This document shows, piece by piece, positions 44,843-52,268 of a stretch of 59,488 nt of DNA. Under the pieces are notes generated by a model. That model searched no databases, was not told the origin of the DNA, and saw only the letters and a program-made list of their open reading frames with translations. Every line of letters begins with the position of its first letter. The first letter of the stretch is position 1. The stretch is from Chloroflexota bacterium (GTDB lineage Bacteria > Chloroflexota > Anaerolineae > JAAYEA01): positions 1-59,488 of the forward strand of contig JAIOAV010000014.1 in the NCBI GenBank assembly GCA_019873665.1, in the 5' to 3' direction. The translations under genes and the position numbers were made by a program.

Positions 44843-45853
44843 ATGCACATATCCGCTCGCGTTCCCACACGGATTGATCTGGCGGGAGGCACGCTGGATA
44901 TCTACCCGCTCTACCTTTTCGCGAATGGCGGGCTGACCGTCAACGCCGCGATCGACATCTATGCAACGGTGGATGTCCAGACGCGAGACGACGTCGAGAT
45001 TATCATCCACTCTGCCGATCTCGGCGCGACCGAGGCGATCCCTCGCCTAGACGCCATGACGCTGGGTGGCGATCTCGATCTGGTCAAGCGCGCGCTGCGC
45101 TACTACAGGCCGACATGTGGCCTGGAGATCTCGCTGCGCAGCGAGGTACCCAAGGGCTCTGGTCTGGGCGCATCATCAGCGCTGCTCATGGCGCTCTCCA
45201 GCGCGCTCAACAAGCTGCAGGGGTTGGGCCTGAGCAAGGAACGGATCATTGACCTGGGTGCGAATATCGAGGCGCAGGTCATCGGCATCCCCACCGGCAA
45301 GCAGGACTATTTCCCGCCCCTCTTTGGCGGCGTTTGCGCCATCTGGTTCGACGTGGATGGTTTTCGCTTCGAGTCTCTGTCCACAGGCAATCGCCTAGTG
45401 GAGCTACTGAACGAGCGCCTCATCTTGTCGCACACCAACATCTCGCGCTTTTCCGGGATCACCAATTGGGCAATGCTCCGTCGCTACATCGAAAAAGAGG
45501 GTGACACGGTCGAGCGCATTCACCAGATCAAGGAGGTTGCGCTGGCGATGCGCGAGCGCCTGTTGGCGTTGGATCTGCCCGGGTTCGCGGAGCTGCTGGC
45601 GATCGAGTGGCAGAACCGCAAGGGGCTGGCAGCGGGAGTTACAACGCCAGAGATGGCGCGACAGGTCGCGGCTGCGGCGGAGGCAGGTGCTCTGGCGAGC
45701 AAGCTCTGCGGCGCGGGCGGCGGTGGTGGGATGATCACATACGCCGAGCCGTCACGTGTGCCGGCCGTCAAGCAAGCCCTCGAGGCGGCCGGCGCCACCG
45801 TGATGGAGTTCCAGATCGTGCCGGATGGCATCCAGATGGAAGTAACGCTGTAG
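44843..45853 (+). CDS. GHMP family sugar kinase (heptose-7-phosphate kinase-like), 336 aa
   Basis: GHMP motif 1 is ARVPTRIDLAGGTLDIYP near the start, motif 2 VPKGSGLGASSALLMAL near 105, and motif 3 LCGAGGGGGMITY near 290. The arrangement is close to D-glycero-D-manno-heptose-7-phosphate 1-kinase (HddA) and to galactose- or fucose-kinase relatives. It phosphorylates a sugar or sugar phosphate with ATP in the cytoplasm. Next to the epimerase, Fkp-like and nucleotidyltransferase genes it fits synthesis of activated sugars for surface glycans. GTAGGAG precedes the start. Confidence 0.82.
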   Translation: MHISARVPTRIDLAGGTLDIYPLYLFANGGLTVNAAIDIYATVDVQTRDDVEIIIHSADLGATEAIPRLDAMTLGGDLDLVKRALRYYRPTCGLEISLRSEVPKGSGLGASSALLMALSSALNKLQGLGLSKERIIDLGANIEAQVIGIPTGKQDYFPPLFGGVCAIWFDVDGFRFESLSTGNRLVELLNERLILSHTNISRFSGITNWAMLRRYIEKEGDTVERIHQIKEVALAMRERLLALDLPGFAELLAIEWQNRKGLAAGVTTPEMARQVAAAAEAGALASKLCGAGGGGGMITYAEPSRVPAVKQALEAAGATVMEFQIVPDGIQMEVTL

Positions 45854-45939
45854 TCACGTCGCTGAGCGCTGACGTCACTCGCGCCATGTCAGTCATTATC
45901 TGCTTGCCCTATGGATGTAGATGCTATGGCCTCTAGCGT

Positions 45940-46809
45940 CTACAGCTTCTCCTCCAGCGGCGCGATGCCGTTGATCTCGTCCTCTTCCTTCTCGCTCATC
46001 TCGCCCAACAGCTTGGACTTTTGGTAGGCGGCCCAGACTGCCTTGGAGAGAACAGTGCGCAAGCTTCCCTTCTCCAGTTGATACAGAGCCTCAGCGCTGG
46101 TGCCGCCGGGAGAGGTGACCATGTTGCGCAGCTCGGCCAGGTGCTTGGACGATTGTTTGGCAAAGAGGACCGAGCCCAAAGTGGTTTGGGTAACCAGGTC
46201 GAGCGCCATCTTGCGCGAGAAGCCGAGGTGCACGGCGGCATCGGTGAGCGCCTCCATCATGAGAAAGATGTAGGCGGGACCGGTGCCGCTGACGGCGGTG
46301 GCCATATCCAGGTAACGCTCCTCATCCACATACGCCTCTTCCCCCAGCGCGGACAGGATCGCCTGCGCCTGCTCTTTCTGGCGCGCGCTCACCGTGGAAG
46401 TGGCCGTCCAGACAGACATCCCCGCACCAATCTGCGCCGGGGTGTTCGGCATCACGCGGATGACTGCATTGACCCCCAGTCCCCTGGCGATGGTGCGAAT
46501 GCGCGCACCGGCCACGATGGAGAACACAAGCACGTCCTCTGCCACCTTGCCTCGCAATTCCCGCAGCACCTTGCCCAGCACCTGCGGCTTGACCGAAAGG
46601 ATCAGGATATCCGCAAAGCGTGCGGCCTCGCTGTTATCGGTTGTGCCGCGCACGCCATATTGCCGCTGTAGTTCCTGCACACGATCCGGCAAGATGTCAC
46701 TGACGATGATCCTCTGCGGGTCTATCAGCCCCTTGGCCAGGATTCCCTTGATGATGGCTTCTCCCATCACCCCACTGCCGATGAATGCTAAGCGCGTATC
46801 GGCGAACAT
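45940..46809 (-). CDS. proC: pyrroline-5-carboxylate reductase, 289 aa
   Basis: It reduces pyrroline-5-carboxylate to proline, using NAD(P)H. The Rossmann loop FIGSGVMGEAIIKG is at about 10-23, SVKPQVL near 73, and the substrate-binding VSGTGPAYIFLMMEAL near 165. TSPGGTSAEAL, late in the chain, is the family signature. The C-terminus carries an extra acidic tail of about 15 residues. A strong AAAGGAGG precedes the start. No other proline genes are nearby; a terminator separates it from the lipoprotein gene upstream. Confidence 0.94.
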   Translation of the reverse strand: MFADTRLAFIGSGVMGEAIIKGILAKGLIDPQRIIVSDILPDRVQELQRQYGVRGTTDNSEAARFADILILSVKPQVLGKVLRELRGKVAEDVLVFSIVAGARIRTIARGLGVNAVIRVMPNTPAQIGAGMSVWTATSTVSARQKEQAQAILSALGEEAYVDEERYLDMATAVSGTGPAYIFLMMEALTDAAVHLGFSRKMALDLVTQTTLGSVLFAKQSSKHLAELRNMVTSPGGTSAEALYQLEKGSLRTVLSKAVWAAYQKSKLLGEMSEKEEDEINGIAPLEEKL

Positions 46810-46837
46810 GATCGCCTCCTTTTACGTTTATCTCTGG

Positions 46838-46872
46838 CGAAAACAAAGGCTGGCATCGGACTGCCAGCCTTT
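46838..46872 (-). terminator. intrinsic terminator after the lipoprotein gene
   Basis: A perfect 11-bp stem AAAGGCTGGCA/TGCCAGCCTTT with a 6-nt loop, followed on the minus strand by GTTTTC. It lies 30 bp past the lipoprotein stop and before proC. Confidence 0.85.
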
Positions 46873-46902
46873 GGCAGCGAAGGGTTCTATGTTTCGGCGC
46901 GG

Positions 46903-48336
46903 TTAGGGTGTGCCTGAGGCTACGCCGATGCCGCAGACTTGATCCGGCGTTAGAACGGGATTCGAGTACCCAAAATCGGACAGCGGCTCGACGATCTCTG
47001 GGTGCGCATAGGCGAAATCGGTTACCGCCTGGCAGGCGGCTAAGGTGTCTCGCTTTGCGCTATACGCTTGCCAGAAGTTCTCAGCCGCCTGCGCGTAGAT
47101 GTGATCCGGCTGCTCCACCTGGAGCTCGGCCAACACTGCTTGTGCCGCAGTCTCATCCTTGACCAGAACGTGCGTAACCATGAGACGGAATCGCGCGAAT
47201 GCCCGAAGGTCAGCGCGCTCTCTTTCTCCATCCTCGACCCACACCTTCCAGATGCGCAGATCAGGATTCGAGATCGCTTCCTCATAGAGCGCCAGCGCCT
47301 CGCTGTAGTTTCCTTGCCGAAGCGCCCGGCCCGCGTCCAAGACACGGAAATAGAGGAAGTCGGAATCGTCAAAGATGGTCGCGGCGAGCCAATAGCGTGC
47401 ACCGTCCCAGTCATACACCTCGGTGCGTGCACGTTGCGGCCCGGCGCCTATGGAGCCGATCATGCCGCCATAGAGCACAAGCTCCCGCGCGGCATCGTCG
47501 TCACGGTTCTCGAACCATACCTCGGCATACGCCATCTCGATCGGCTGATCGGCAAGTGAACGCCAGCTCCCTGTTGCGGCGTTCCACGCGTAGAGATGCA
47601 CGGTATCATAGCAGGTGTGCGCGCCGCAGACCGAGGTGATATATGCCAGTTCCGCCTTGCCATCGGCATTGATGTCGTCGGTAGCCAAAATCCTGAAATT
47701 CCCCGCCGCCATATCGGGTGCCACCTCATCAGACGGGATCTGGTAGAGCAAGCGATAGGCACCATCCTGGCGATCTATCACCAGCAGGTTGCCCGGCACG
47801 GTTACCTGCAGCGGTTTGGGGTCAGCCATGGCAATCACCCACTCCGCCTCACCATCGGCATCCAGATCCGCTTCTTGCACCCCGCCCAACCGCTCGCTGA
47901 TCGCCCCCCACTCCCAGAGCAGCGGGCGCAGCCGCACAATGTTGGCGGGAGAAGCATTCAGGTACGTGATGATCGCCTTTGGATAGGCGGCAAAGTCCTC
48001 TGGCGCAGCGGGCCATTCCTGGATCAGCACTACCGGTGTGGGTGTCGGCGTGATGGTGGGCAACGGCGTCGCGGTCGGTGGCAGCGGCGTGGCGGTGGAG
48101 GTAGCCGGCGCCTGCGTCGGCAAGGGCGTCGCTGTAACAGGCAGCGCGGTAGGCGACGCGGCCGCCACCATCAGCGTGGGTGAAGCGCCGAACGTGGGCG
48201 TTACCGACGACAACGGCGTCGCCGTTGGTAACGCGGTTACCGTGGGCAACGGCGTCCCCGGCGCGGGCACCTCGCATCCCACGAGAAGGACGCTAACCGC
48301 CAGAAGCCATATGAGGAGGGTCTTTCTCCGTATCAT
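46903..48336 (-). CDS. lipoprotein with FG-GAP/VCBS-like repeats, 477 aa
   Basis: A lipoprotein signal peptide (MIRRKTLLIWLLAVSVLLVGC) ends in a lipobox with the acylated Cys. A Thr/Pro stalk of about 75 residues follows. The globular part has integrin-like calcium loops: EADLDADGEAEW and DINADGKAEL, each followed by a strand, as in FG-GAP/VCBS propellers. The final 120 residues are helical, with a TPR-like ALRQGNYSEALALYEEAI. It would sit outside the membrane, likely binding. The start at 48336 has GGAGG upstream and overlaps the previous gene by 44 bp. Confidence 0.78.
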   Translation of the reverse strand: MIRRKTLLIWLLAVSVLLVGCEVPAPGTPLPTVTALPTATPLSSVTPTFGASPTLMVAAASPTALPVTATPLPTQAPATSTATPLPPTATPLPTITPTPTPVVLIQEWPAAPEDFAAYPKAIITYLNASPANIVRLRPLLWEWGAISERLGGVQEADLDADGEAEWVIAMADPKPLQVTVPGNLLVIDRQDGAYRLLYQIPSDEVAPDMAAGNFRILATDDINADGKAELAYITSVCGAHTCYDTVHLYAWNAATGSWRSLADQPIEMAYAEVWFENRDDDAARELVLYGGMIGSIGAGPQRARTEVYDWDGARYWLAATIFDDSDFLYFRVLDAGRALRQGNYSEALALYEEAISNPDLRIWKVWVEDGERERADLRAFARFRLMVTHVLVKDETAAQAVLAELQVEQPDHIYAQAAENFWQAYSAKRDTLAACQAVTDFAYAHPEIVEPLSDFGYSNPVLTPDQVCGIGVASGTP

Positions 48337-48934
48337 CTTTGCCTCCCACCACAGGCAACAGATAATCGAGCGCCTGCCGATAAAGGGCGCGATTCTCAAT
48401 CCAGAGCCGATTGAAAGTCCCTTGCACGCTACCTTCTGAGACGTAATAGGCGAGGGCGCCCAGATAGGTGTGCCCCCATGTATAGCTGCCCCGCAGCGTG
48501 CCATCGGGCGCAAAGAGCAGAAAGGGGTGCTCGTGGCTGGCAATGATGAAATCTCCCGGCAGGTCAAAGTGCGTCGCCTGCATCATCCAGTACAACGCGC
48601 GCTGGTCATCGCTCGTGTCCCACCCCTCATATTGCAGCAGGCGGTCCACGTCAAACTCCATCTCGGCCAACAGCGCCATACGGCAGGTCAAACCCCAGCG
48701 GCGGACGTGCTGGATGCAGCCCGGTTGGCCGATCTCCACTTCAGGACATACCTGCGCGTACCCCGCCGGGAGGCACACGATCGCCTGACGCGACACAAGC
48801 TCCCCTTTCGGATTGACCGTCCAATAGAAAGCATGCCACTCTTCCGTCGGCCATCCCGGTGGGAGATTATTAAACACTTTTTGCTCCAGCGCCGCACTGC
48901 TGGGCCGGAATGTGTTCCCTCCCCTGTCTGCCAT
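48293..48934 (-). CDS. uncharacterised protein, 213 aa
   Basis: I do not recognise the family. It is a soluble alpha/beta protein without signal peptide. It is rich in Trp, with four cysteines (in CLPAGYAQVC, GC and TC near 54-83), and has ALYWMMQATHFDLPGDFIIASHEHPFLL as a striking conserved-looking core. It starts 3 bp after the HPr stop and overlaps the lipoprotein gene by 44 bp, so the three are probably one transcript. No function is inferred. Confidence 0.65.
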   Translation of the reverse strand: MADRGGNTFRPSSAALEQKVFNNLPPGWPTEEWHAFYWTVNPKGELVSRQAIVCLPAGYAQVCPEVEIGQPGCIQHVRRWGLTCRMALLAEMEFDVDRLLQYEGWDTSDDQRALYWMMQATHFDLPGDFIIASHEHPFLLFAPDGTLRGSYTWGHTYLGALAYYVSEGSVQGTFNRLWIENRALYRQALDYLLPVVGGKDDTEKDPPHMASGG

Positions 48935-48936
48935 CT

Positions 48937-49242
48937 TCAGCTTTCCATTCTAGTTGCAGCGCCATTGATCAACGCGGCCAGTGTCTGTATCGCTTCACAG
49001 GCGTCGCCGCCTTCGGCCACCAGGCGCACCCGGTGACCGCAATCCACCGCCGCCAACAGCAGATCCATCAGACTCTTAACATTATGTAAATCTCCGTTGC
49101 GACTCAGGTTCTGCAAGCGGATTTGCGCTTGAAAGGCGTTCGCGGCGCGCACCAGCTCCACCGCAGGGCGTGCGTGTAAGCCCTGAGGGTTTTGGACAAC
49201 AAGCTCGGTTTCCGAAATCGCTGGACAACACAGATCACCCAT
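48937..49242 (-). CDS. HPr family phosphocarrier protein, 101 aa
   Basis: HPr relays phosphate from enzyme I to PTS permeases or regulators. The active-site His is in NPQGLHARPAVELV near residue 24. A regulatory-Ser-like site is kept in HNVKSLMDLLL, and the fold pattern continues to GGDACEAIQTLAALI. The N-terminus carries about 10 extra residues. No enzyme I, EIIA or HPr kinase is nearby, so it may serve a DhaM- or Ntr-type role. No ribosome-binding site precedes the ATG at 49242, and a -10 box lies only 9 bp away, so the mRNA looks leaderless. Confidence 0.85.
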   Translation of the reverse strand: MGDLCCPAISETELVVQNPQGLHARPAVELVRAANAFQAQIRLQNLSRNGDLHNVKSLMDLLLAAVDCGHRVRLVAEGGDACEAIQTLAALINGAATRMES

Positions 49243-49250
49243 AGTTCTCA

Positions 49251-49279
49251 AGTATAGCAAAAAGCGAGGTTCTACGCAA
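49251..49279 (-). promoter_or_regulatory. promoter for HPr, apparently leaderless
   Basis: On the minus strand TTGCGT (49274-49279), a 17-bp spacer and TATACT (49251-49256). The predicted start falls near 49244, 2 nt before the ATG. Confidence 0.6.
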
Positions 49280-49317
49280 ATATGACCGATACGGGAGCGA
49301 TCAAGAATCAGTGGGGA

Positions 49318-49668
49318 TCAAGAGGCAAGATGCAGCGCAACGACGACACGCTGCTCGCGGCTGAGGCGATTGTACATCTTGCATGCCTCTTTGCTGGGGA
49401 GCGCGTGCCATTCGACGCCGGAGGCTTCCAGGTGCACGATGGCCTTTTTCGTCAGGCCCAGCCGCGCGCCCGCGCCGAGCCCCAGAATGAGAATCTTGGG
49501 CTTTTCCCGCAGCAACGTGGCGATGTCCTTGCCGGTGACGCGATGGCCCTCCCTGTGCCGCTGCCAGTCGCGCACCGCCTCTGGCAGGATGATCACGTCG
49601 CTTTTGTACGCCTTGCCATCTATCACAATGTGCCCGTGCTTGTACACCTCGATCTGAGGAGCGGCCAT
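49318..49668 (-). CDS. Mth938-like domain (DUF498/NDUFAF3-type) protein, 116 aa
   Basis: The pattern IEVYKHGHIVIDGKAYKSDVIILP, then KILILGLGAGARLGL and VEWHALPSKEACKMYNRL, matches the Mth938-like family. In mitochondria a relative (NDUFAF3) assists complex I assembly; bacterial members have no settled role. Small and cytoplasmic, normal length. It precedes the HPr gene by 76 bp on the same strand, with the repeat element copy B just upstream. Confidence 0.82.
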   Translation of the reverse strand: MAAPQIEVYKHGHIVIDGKAYKSDVIILPEAVRDWQRHREGHRVTGKDIATLLREKPKILILGLGAGARLGLTKKAIVHLEASGVEWHALPSKEACKMYNRLSREQRVVVALHLAS

Positions 49669-49705
49669 CTCGCACCGCCTTTATGCCTTCTCGACCACAG
49701 GAGGC

Positions 49706-49946
49706 AATAGAAGTTGAGCGGCCCACCCTGTCATTGCGAGCGACCGAAGGGGACGAAGCGATCTCCTGCCAGCGTAGGAAGGAATCGCTTCGGTTGCTCT
49801 GCTCCCTCGCAATGACATGCGCCCCTGTCATTGCGAGCGACCAAAGGGGGCGAAGCAATCCCCTGCCAACGTAGGAGGAAATTGCTTCGGCCTCCGCCCT
49901 CGCAACGGCATGAATGTTCCAAACCGTGCACAATCATCCAATTCCT
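49706..49946 (-). repeat. dispersed palindromic element, copy B (about 241 bp, inverted relative to A)
   Basis: Read on the minus strand it begins with AGGAATTGGATGATT (49932-49946) and ends with CAACTTCTATT, like copy A. It holds two full hairpin modules of about 85-90 bp each (49825-49911 and 49729-49816) with TGTCATTGCGAG/CTCGCAATGACA ends. Copy A has one full and one shortened module. It ends 2 bp before the glpC stop and may also stop glp transcripts. Confidence 0.85.
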
Positions 49947-49948
49947 GG

Positions 49949-51055
49949 TTAGCTTGTCCGTTGGCAAGAGGATGTCAGCCGATTCAGATACTCGGATAGA
50001 TTATAGACCTCCACACGATCTTGTCGTCGTCGGGCATTCCGCAGGTTATGGAGACAGGATGGGCATTCGGTCAGCAGGACGTTCGCGCCAGCCTCCTCGG
50101 CCTGCAACAGCCGACGCCGCGCGATCTGCAATGAGAGGCGGGTGAAGGCGCCTCGCACGCCGCCGCCAGCGCCGCAGCAATCCGAGAGCGCTCCCGCATG
50201 CGGCAGCTCGATAAAGCGCTCGCCAAAGCCACGCAGCACCTGGCGCGCAGCGTCATATTCGCCGCGCAGCCGCCCCAGCTCGCACGGGTCGTGGTAGGTG
50301 ACCACATCCTCTGTTTCCGCCCGCACGCCGAGTTCGGCCAAAAGCTCTGTCGTGTGTATAACCTCCAGACCAGCATACGCCGGATCACGGGAAAAGGTCA
50401 GATAGCAGCGTGGGCAGGCAGTGATGACCTTTCGCGTGCCCGCCGCTTCGATCCGGGCGAGGTTGTGTGTGGCGAGCGCCGGCACCAGCGGCGCGCCCAG
50501 CACTGCCGATGGCCCGCCACAGCACTTTTCGTCAATCGTCGTGAAATCCACGCCGAGGCGCGCCAGCAGCGCCATGGTCTCGGCGATGCTTTCCGGCTCG
50601 GTATAGGAGAACACACACCCACCAAAGAACACCCACTCTGCCCGGTCCTTGCGATACTCGCGGCCAATCGCCTCGATCTCTTGCCCGTAGATCGTGCTGC
50701 TGGTCTCCAAGCTCTGCTGCATGGCGCGGTGCGCCCGGTGCGCGCTCTCTTCATCCTGTTGCAGGATTTGCCCCCGGATGCGTGCCACCAGGTCCGGCAC
50801 GACGATCCCCATGGGACAAACCGCTTCGCAGGCAGCACACATGGTGCAATAGTAGATCGTATCCGCCGTGGCCCAGGCATCGGTCTCCAGGCGCGAAAGC
50901 GATGTCGCCACGTCGCGCGGCCCGGCGTAGAACTCATCCGCCTGCGCCAGCGCGCGCAATGACGGGCATCGTGAGAGGCACAGGCCGCAGTTGATGCACC
51001 CTTCGATCTTGGCCAGCTCTTTAGGCGGCGTCTGAATGCCCTGATTCTTTGTCAT
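49949..51055 (-). CDS. glpC: anaerobic glycerol-3-phosphate dehydrogenase subunit C / Fe-S protein, 368 aa
   Basis: GlpC carries Fe-S clusters and passes electrons from GlpAB to the membrane quinone pool. Two [4Fe-4S] motifs lie near residues 19-29 (CINCGLCLSRC) and 70-80 (CTMCAACEAVC). Two CCG domains contain KCCGGPSAV and DCCGAGGGVRG. No membrane helix is present, as expected. It is the fourth and last gene of the glpKABC operon and starts 4 bp after the glpB stop. Confidence 0.9.
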   Translation of the reverse strand: MTKNQGIQTPPKELAKIEGCINCGLCLSRCPSLRALAQADEFYAGPRDVATSLSRLETDAWATADTIYYCTMCAACEAVCPMGIVVPDLVARIRGQILQQDEESAHRAHRAMQQSLETSSTIYGQEIEAIGREYRKDRAEWVFFGGCVFSYTEPESIAETMALLARLGVDFTTIDEKCCGGPSAVLGAPLVPALATHNLARIEAAGTRKVITACPRCYLTFSRDPAYAGLEVIHTTELLAELGVRAETEDVVTYHDPCELGRLRGEYDAARQVLRGFGERFIELPHAGALSDCCGAGGGVRGAFTRLSLQIARRRLLQAEEAGANVLLTECPSCLHNLRNARRRQDRVEVYNLSEYLNRLTSSCQRTS

Positions 51056-51059
51056 CCCT

Positions 51060-52268
51060 TCAATTCCCGATGTTTTGTCCCACCATATATCCGCCGATCA
51101 ATGCCGCGCCCAGCGTTCCCCAACACTCGTTCTGTCCCTGATCTTGCAGGATAGCGCCAGCGGCATAGAGATTCTCGTAGGCGGCGTGCCCGTCATGGCG
51201 GAGTGGCCGCCAGGCTGCGTCCACGCGCAGACCGACGCGCATAAAGGGCTGCATCGCGGCAAATGCCGCGTGCGAAAGCTCGCGCAGGGGGCTGTCGGCC
51301 AGCGGCTGATCCTCCAGCCACAGCGGCAGATCCAGGAGACGCTCATGCAGCCGTTGGGCGTAGCCGATCCCGCCGCCGATGAACTTGCCGGTGGCCAGCA
51401 CGACGTATCGTGGGGCCAGAACATGCTCGCAATCCTGATCCACCGCGCGCACATGCTGGATGCATCCGTCGCGCGCCACGACGCCAATCGCTTCGCCATG
51501 CAGCACCCGCACCTGCGGTGGCAGCACCCGCTGCAGCGTGTGCTGTAGCCGCAGCCCCAATAGAGATGGCGGGCCGGATACCAACTCAAAGCAAGGACAC
51601 CCACATGCTGATTGCACGGCGGTCATCGCCTGCGCGCTCTGTTCCACGCCCATGATCGGCGGCAGCGCCACCCGCGTGGCCGATCCAATGGCCGAGGCGA
51701 CGGCGTTGGCAAAACGCGCCACCTGCTCAGGATCGTCGAGGAGCTGCGCCAGCTCAAAGCCGGTGATGTTGTAGCGATGGCGCACGCCGGGGAAAGCGAT
51801 CTCGGCGGCATCGGCCTGGCACGATAGTCCCAACTCGGCGGCATATTGCTGCGCGGCCCGCGCGACAAAAGTCGCGTTGAACTCCGCCAGGCCGCGGATG
51901 CCCACAAAGACGATCCGTTCCTCCCCCCAGGTGCCCAGCAGCCCGGCCCCGGTCGTCGCCGGATAGAGATGCGTGCGCTTCACCATGCCCGCTGCGCTGA
52001 GCAGCAACGCCTCGGAATCGGGCTCGCCCAGGTACGGATACCCTGCTGCCGCCGCAGCCTGCCAGAAAAAGCGGATTGCTTCCTGTCGCGCTGTCATCGG
52101 CAAGCCTGTCATCGCCGGCAGGTCTATCACGCCGCTGGAGAGAGCCGTGGCCCCGTATCCTCTGCGCAGCAGCGCTACCGACAGGCCACGCCGCGCTGCC
52201 ACCGTCGCGGCCGTGCTTCCCGCCATTCCGCCGCCAATCACTAGGACATCCACGAGCTCTCGCCTCAT
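51060..52268 (-). CDS. glpB: anaerobic glycerol-3-phosphate dehydrogenase subunit B, 402 aa
   Basis: GlpB is an FAD-binding subunit. The FAD loop VLVIGGGMAGSTAA is near residues 8-21, and GLSVALLRRGYGATALSSGVIDL is the family-specific stretch. RVDAAWRPLRHDGHAAYENLYAAGAILQ near the end is typical. The start at 52268 overlaps the glpA stop as ATGA; longer in-frame readings upstream would run into glpA. No signal peptide; it acts at the cytoplasmic membrane face with GlpA and GlpC. Confidence 0.92.
   Translation of the reverse strand: MRRELVDVLVIGGGMAGSTAATVAARRGLSVALLRRGYGATALSSGVIDLPAMTGLPMTARQEAIRFFWQAAAAAGYPYLGEPDSEALLLSAAGMVKRTHLYPATTGAGLLGTWGEERIVFVGIRGLAEFNATFVARAAQQYAAELGLSCQADAAEIAFPGVRHRYNITGFELAQLLDDPEQVARFANAVASAIGSATRVALPPIMGVEQSAQAMTAVQSACGCPCFELVSGPPSLLGLRLQHTLQRVLPPQVRVLHGEAIGVVARDGCIQHVRAVDQDCEHVLAPRYVVLATGKFIGGGIGYAQRLHERLLDLPLWLEDQPLADSPLRELSHAAFAAMQPFMRVGLRVDAAWRPLRHDGHAAYENLYAAGAILQDQGQNECWGTLGAALIGGYMVGQNIGN

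Noticed and set aside
45854-45939. GTCACGTC...GACGTCAC inverted repeat between convergent genes
   Set aside because: Imperfect pairing with mismatches and no T-run on either strand; not enough to call a terminator.
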